Below, piece by piece: positions 5,788 through 6,073 of a stretch of DNA of 6,073 nucleotides (its first letter is position 1; each line of letters starts with the position of its first letter). Where the stretch lies: contig CAUZIY010000182.1 of the NCBI GenBank assembly GCA_963579995.1, positions 1-6,073 on the forward strand, given 5' to 3'. The DNA is from UBA6626 sp963579995. Lineage in GTDB: Bacteria; Planctomycetota; Phycisphaerae; Phycisphaerales; Phycisphaeraceae. A program made the translations under genes and the position numbers. The notes below the pieces were generated by a model, which did not search any database, was not told where the DNA came from, and saw only the letters and a list, made by a program, of their open reading frames with translations.

Positions 5788-6073
5788 TTAATTCGTGCCT
5801 GATGGGCCATCGTCGTTACCGATGTCTGTCGTTATGACGTACGGCTTGGATTGCTGGAATAGCTCTAGCCTGCTGCGGATCTGTGCAATCAGATTTTCAT
5901 TTTTCCCGGCGGTTGCAAGTGCCATCGCCTGTTTGCCGATTTGAACGGCCTGTTCAAATTGACCGACAGCTGCATGCGCGGTTGCCAGTGTGTCGAGGGA
6001 ACTGGAGTCTTGGTGTTTTGATAGTTCCACCGCACGCTGTGCCAAGCGAATGGCCTGTTCTGGATCCCGCCCC
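5788..6073 (-). CDS. TPR-repeat protein, C-terminal end only
   Basis: The reading frame is open from the right window edge to TAA 5790-5788, giving the last 94 residues of a longer protein. A TTG at 6045 lies inside the frame, but the TPR pattern already runs upstream of it (GRDPEQAIRLAQRAVELS), so it is not the real start. Two TPR helix pairs are visible: PEQAIRLAQRAVELS with LDTLATAHAAVGQFEQAVQI and GKQAMALA, followed by a helix ending in IRSRLELFQQSKPY. This ending is typical of long planctomycete TPR proteins, some of which have an N-terminal membrane glycosyltransferase-like part. That part would lie outside the window, so the full function cannot be told. TPRs mediate protein-protein contacts. 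The final 16 residues are polar and unstructured. It is convergent with the prepilin gene and probably unrelated to the surface operon. Confidence 0.85.
   Translation of the reverse strand, partial: GRDPEQAIRLAQRAVELSKHQDSSSLDTLATAHAAVGQFEQAVQIGKQAMALATAGKNENLIAQIRSRLELFQQSKPYVITTDIGNDDGPSGTN

Overview
The window looks like a piece of a planctomycete genome (Planctomycetota, perhaps a Phycisphaerae-like lineage). Four kinds of protein point this way: an H-X9-DG prepilin-like protein, secreted proteins that carry both a type I dockerin and a PEP-CTERM sorting tail, a DUF4838 glycosidase-like protein, and a TPR protein with a planctomycete-style C-terminus. The assignment rests on these families only.

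Layout from left to right. (1) Positions 1 to about 1762, minus strand: one long reading frame that runs off the left edge. It encodes at least 587 residues of a DUF4838-type protein. Its first codons are uncertain, because a convincing N-terminus lies in another frame just upstream (1865-1773). (2) 1915-3047, minus: a secreted dockerin/PEP-CTERM protein that appears broken. The signal-peptide part (3047-2817) ends at an in-frame TGA, and the C-terminal part (2724-1915) is in a different frame. (3) 3051-4442, minus: an intact 463-residue DNRLRE-type secreted protein with a two-repeat dockerin and a PEP-CTERM tail. (4) 4443-4783: a divergent intergenic region with candidate promoters on both strands and three copies of an 8-base motif, CCTTGAAC. 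(5) 4784-5758, plus: an H-X9-DG prepilin-like protein. (6) 5788-6073, minus: the C-terminal end of a TPR protein that runs off the right edge.

The three minus-strand genes between 4442 and 1 probably form one transcription unit. The first two are 3 bases apart (TAA CCC ATG) and both encode exported, exosortase-type surface proteins. The DUF4838 gene follows about 50-150 bases later, depending on its start. The likely theme is a cell-surface or secreted polysaccharide-handling locus, with binding or scaffold proteins plus a glycosidase-like enzyme, next to a pseudopilin-like gene. I see no RNA gene, insertion sequence, CRISPR array or defence system. The most notable points are the large DUF4838 gene cut by the window edge, the two frame disruptions in adjacent genes, and the repeat-flanked promoter.
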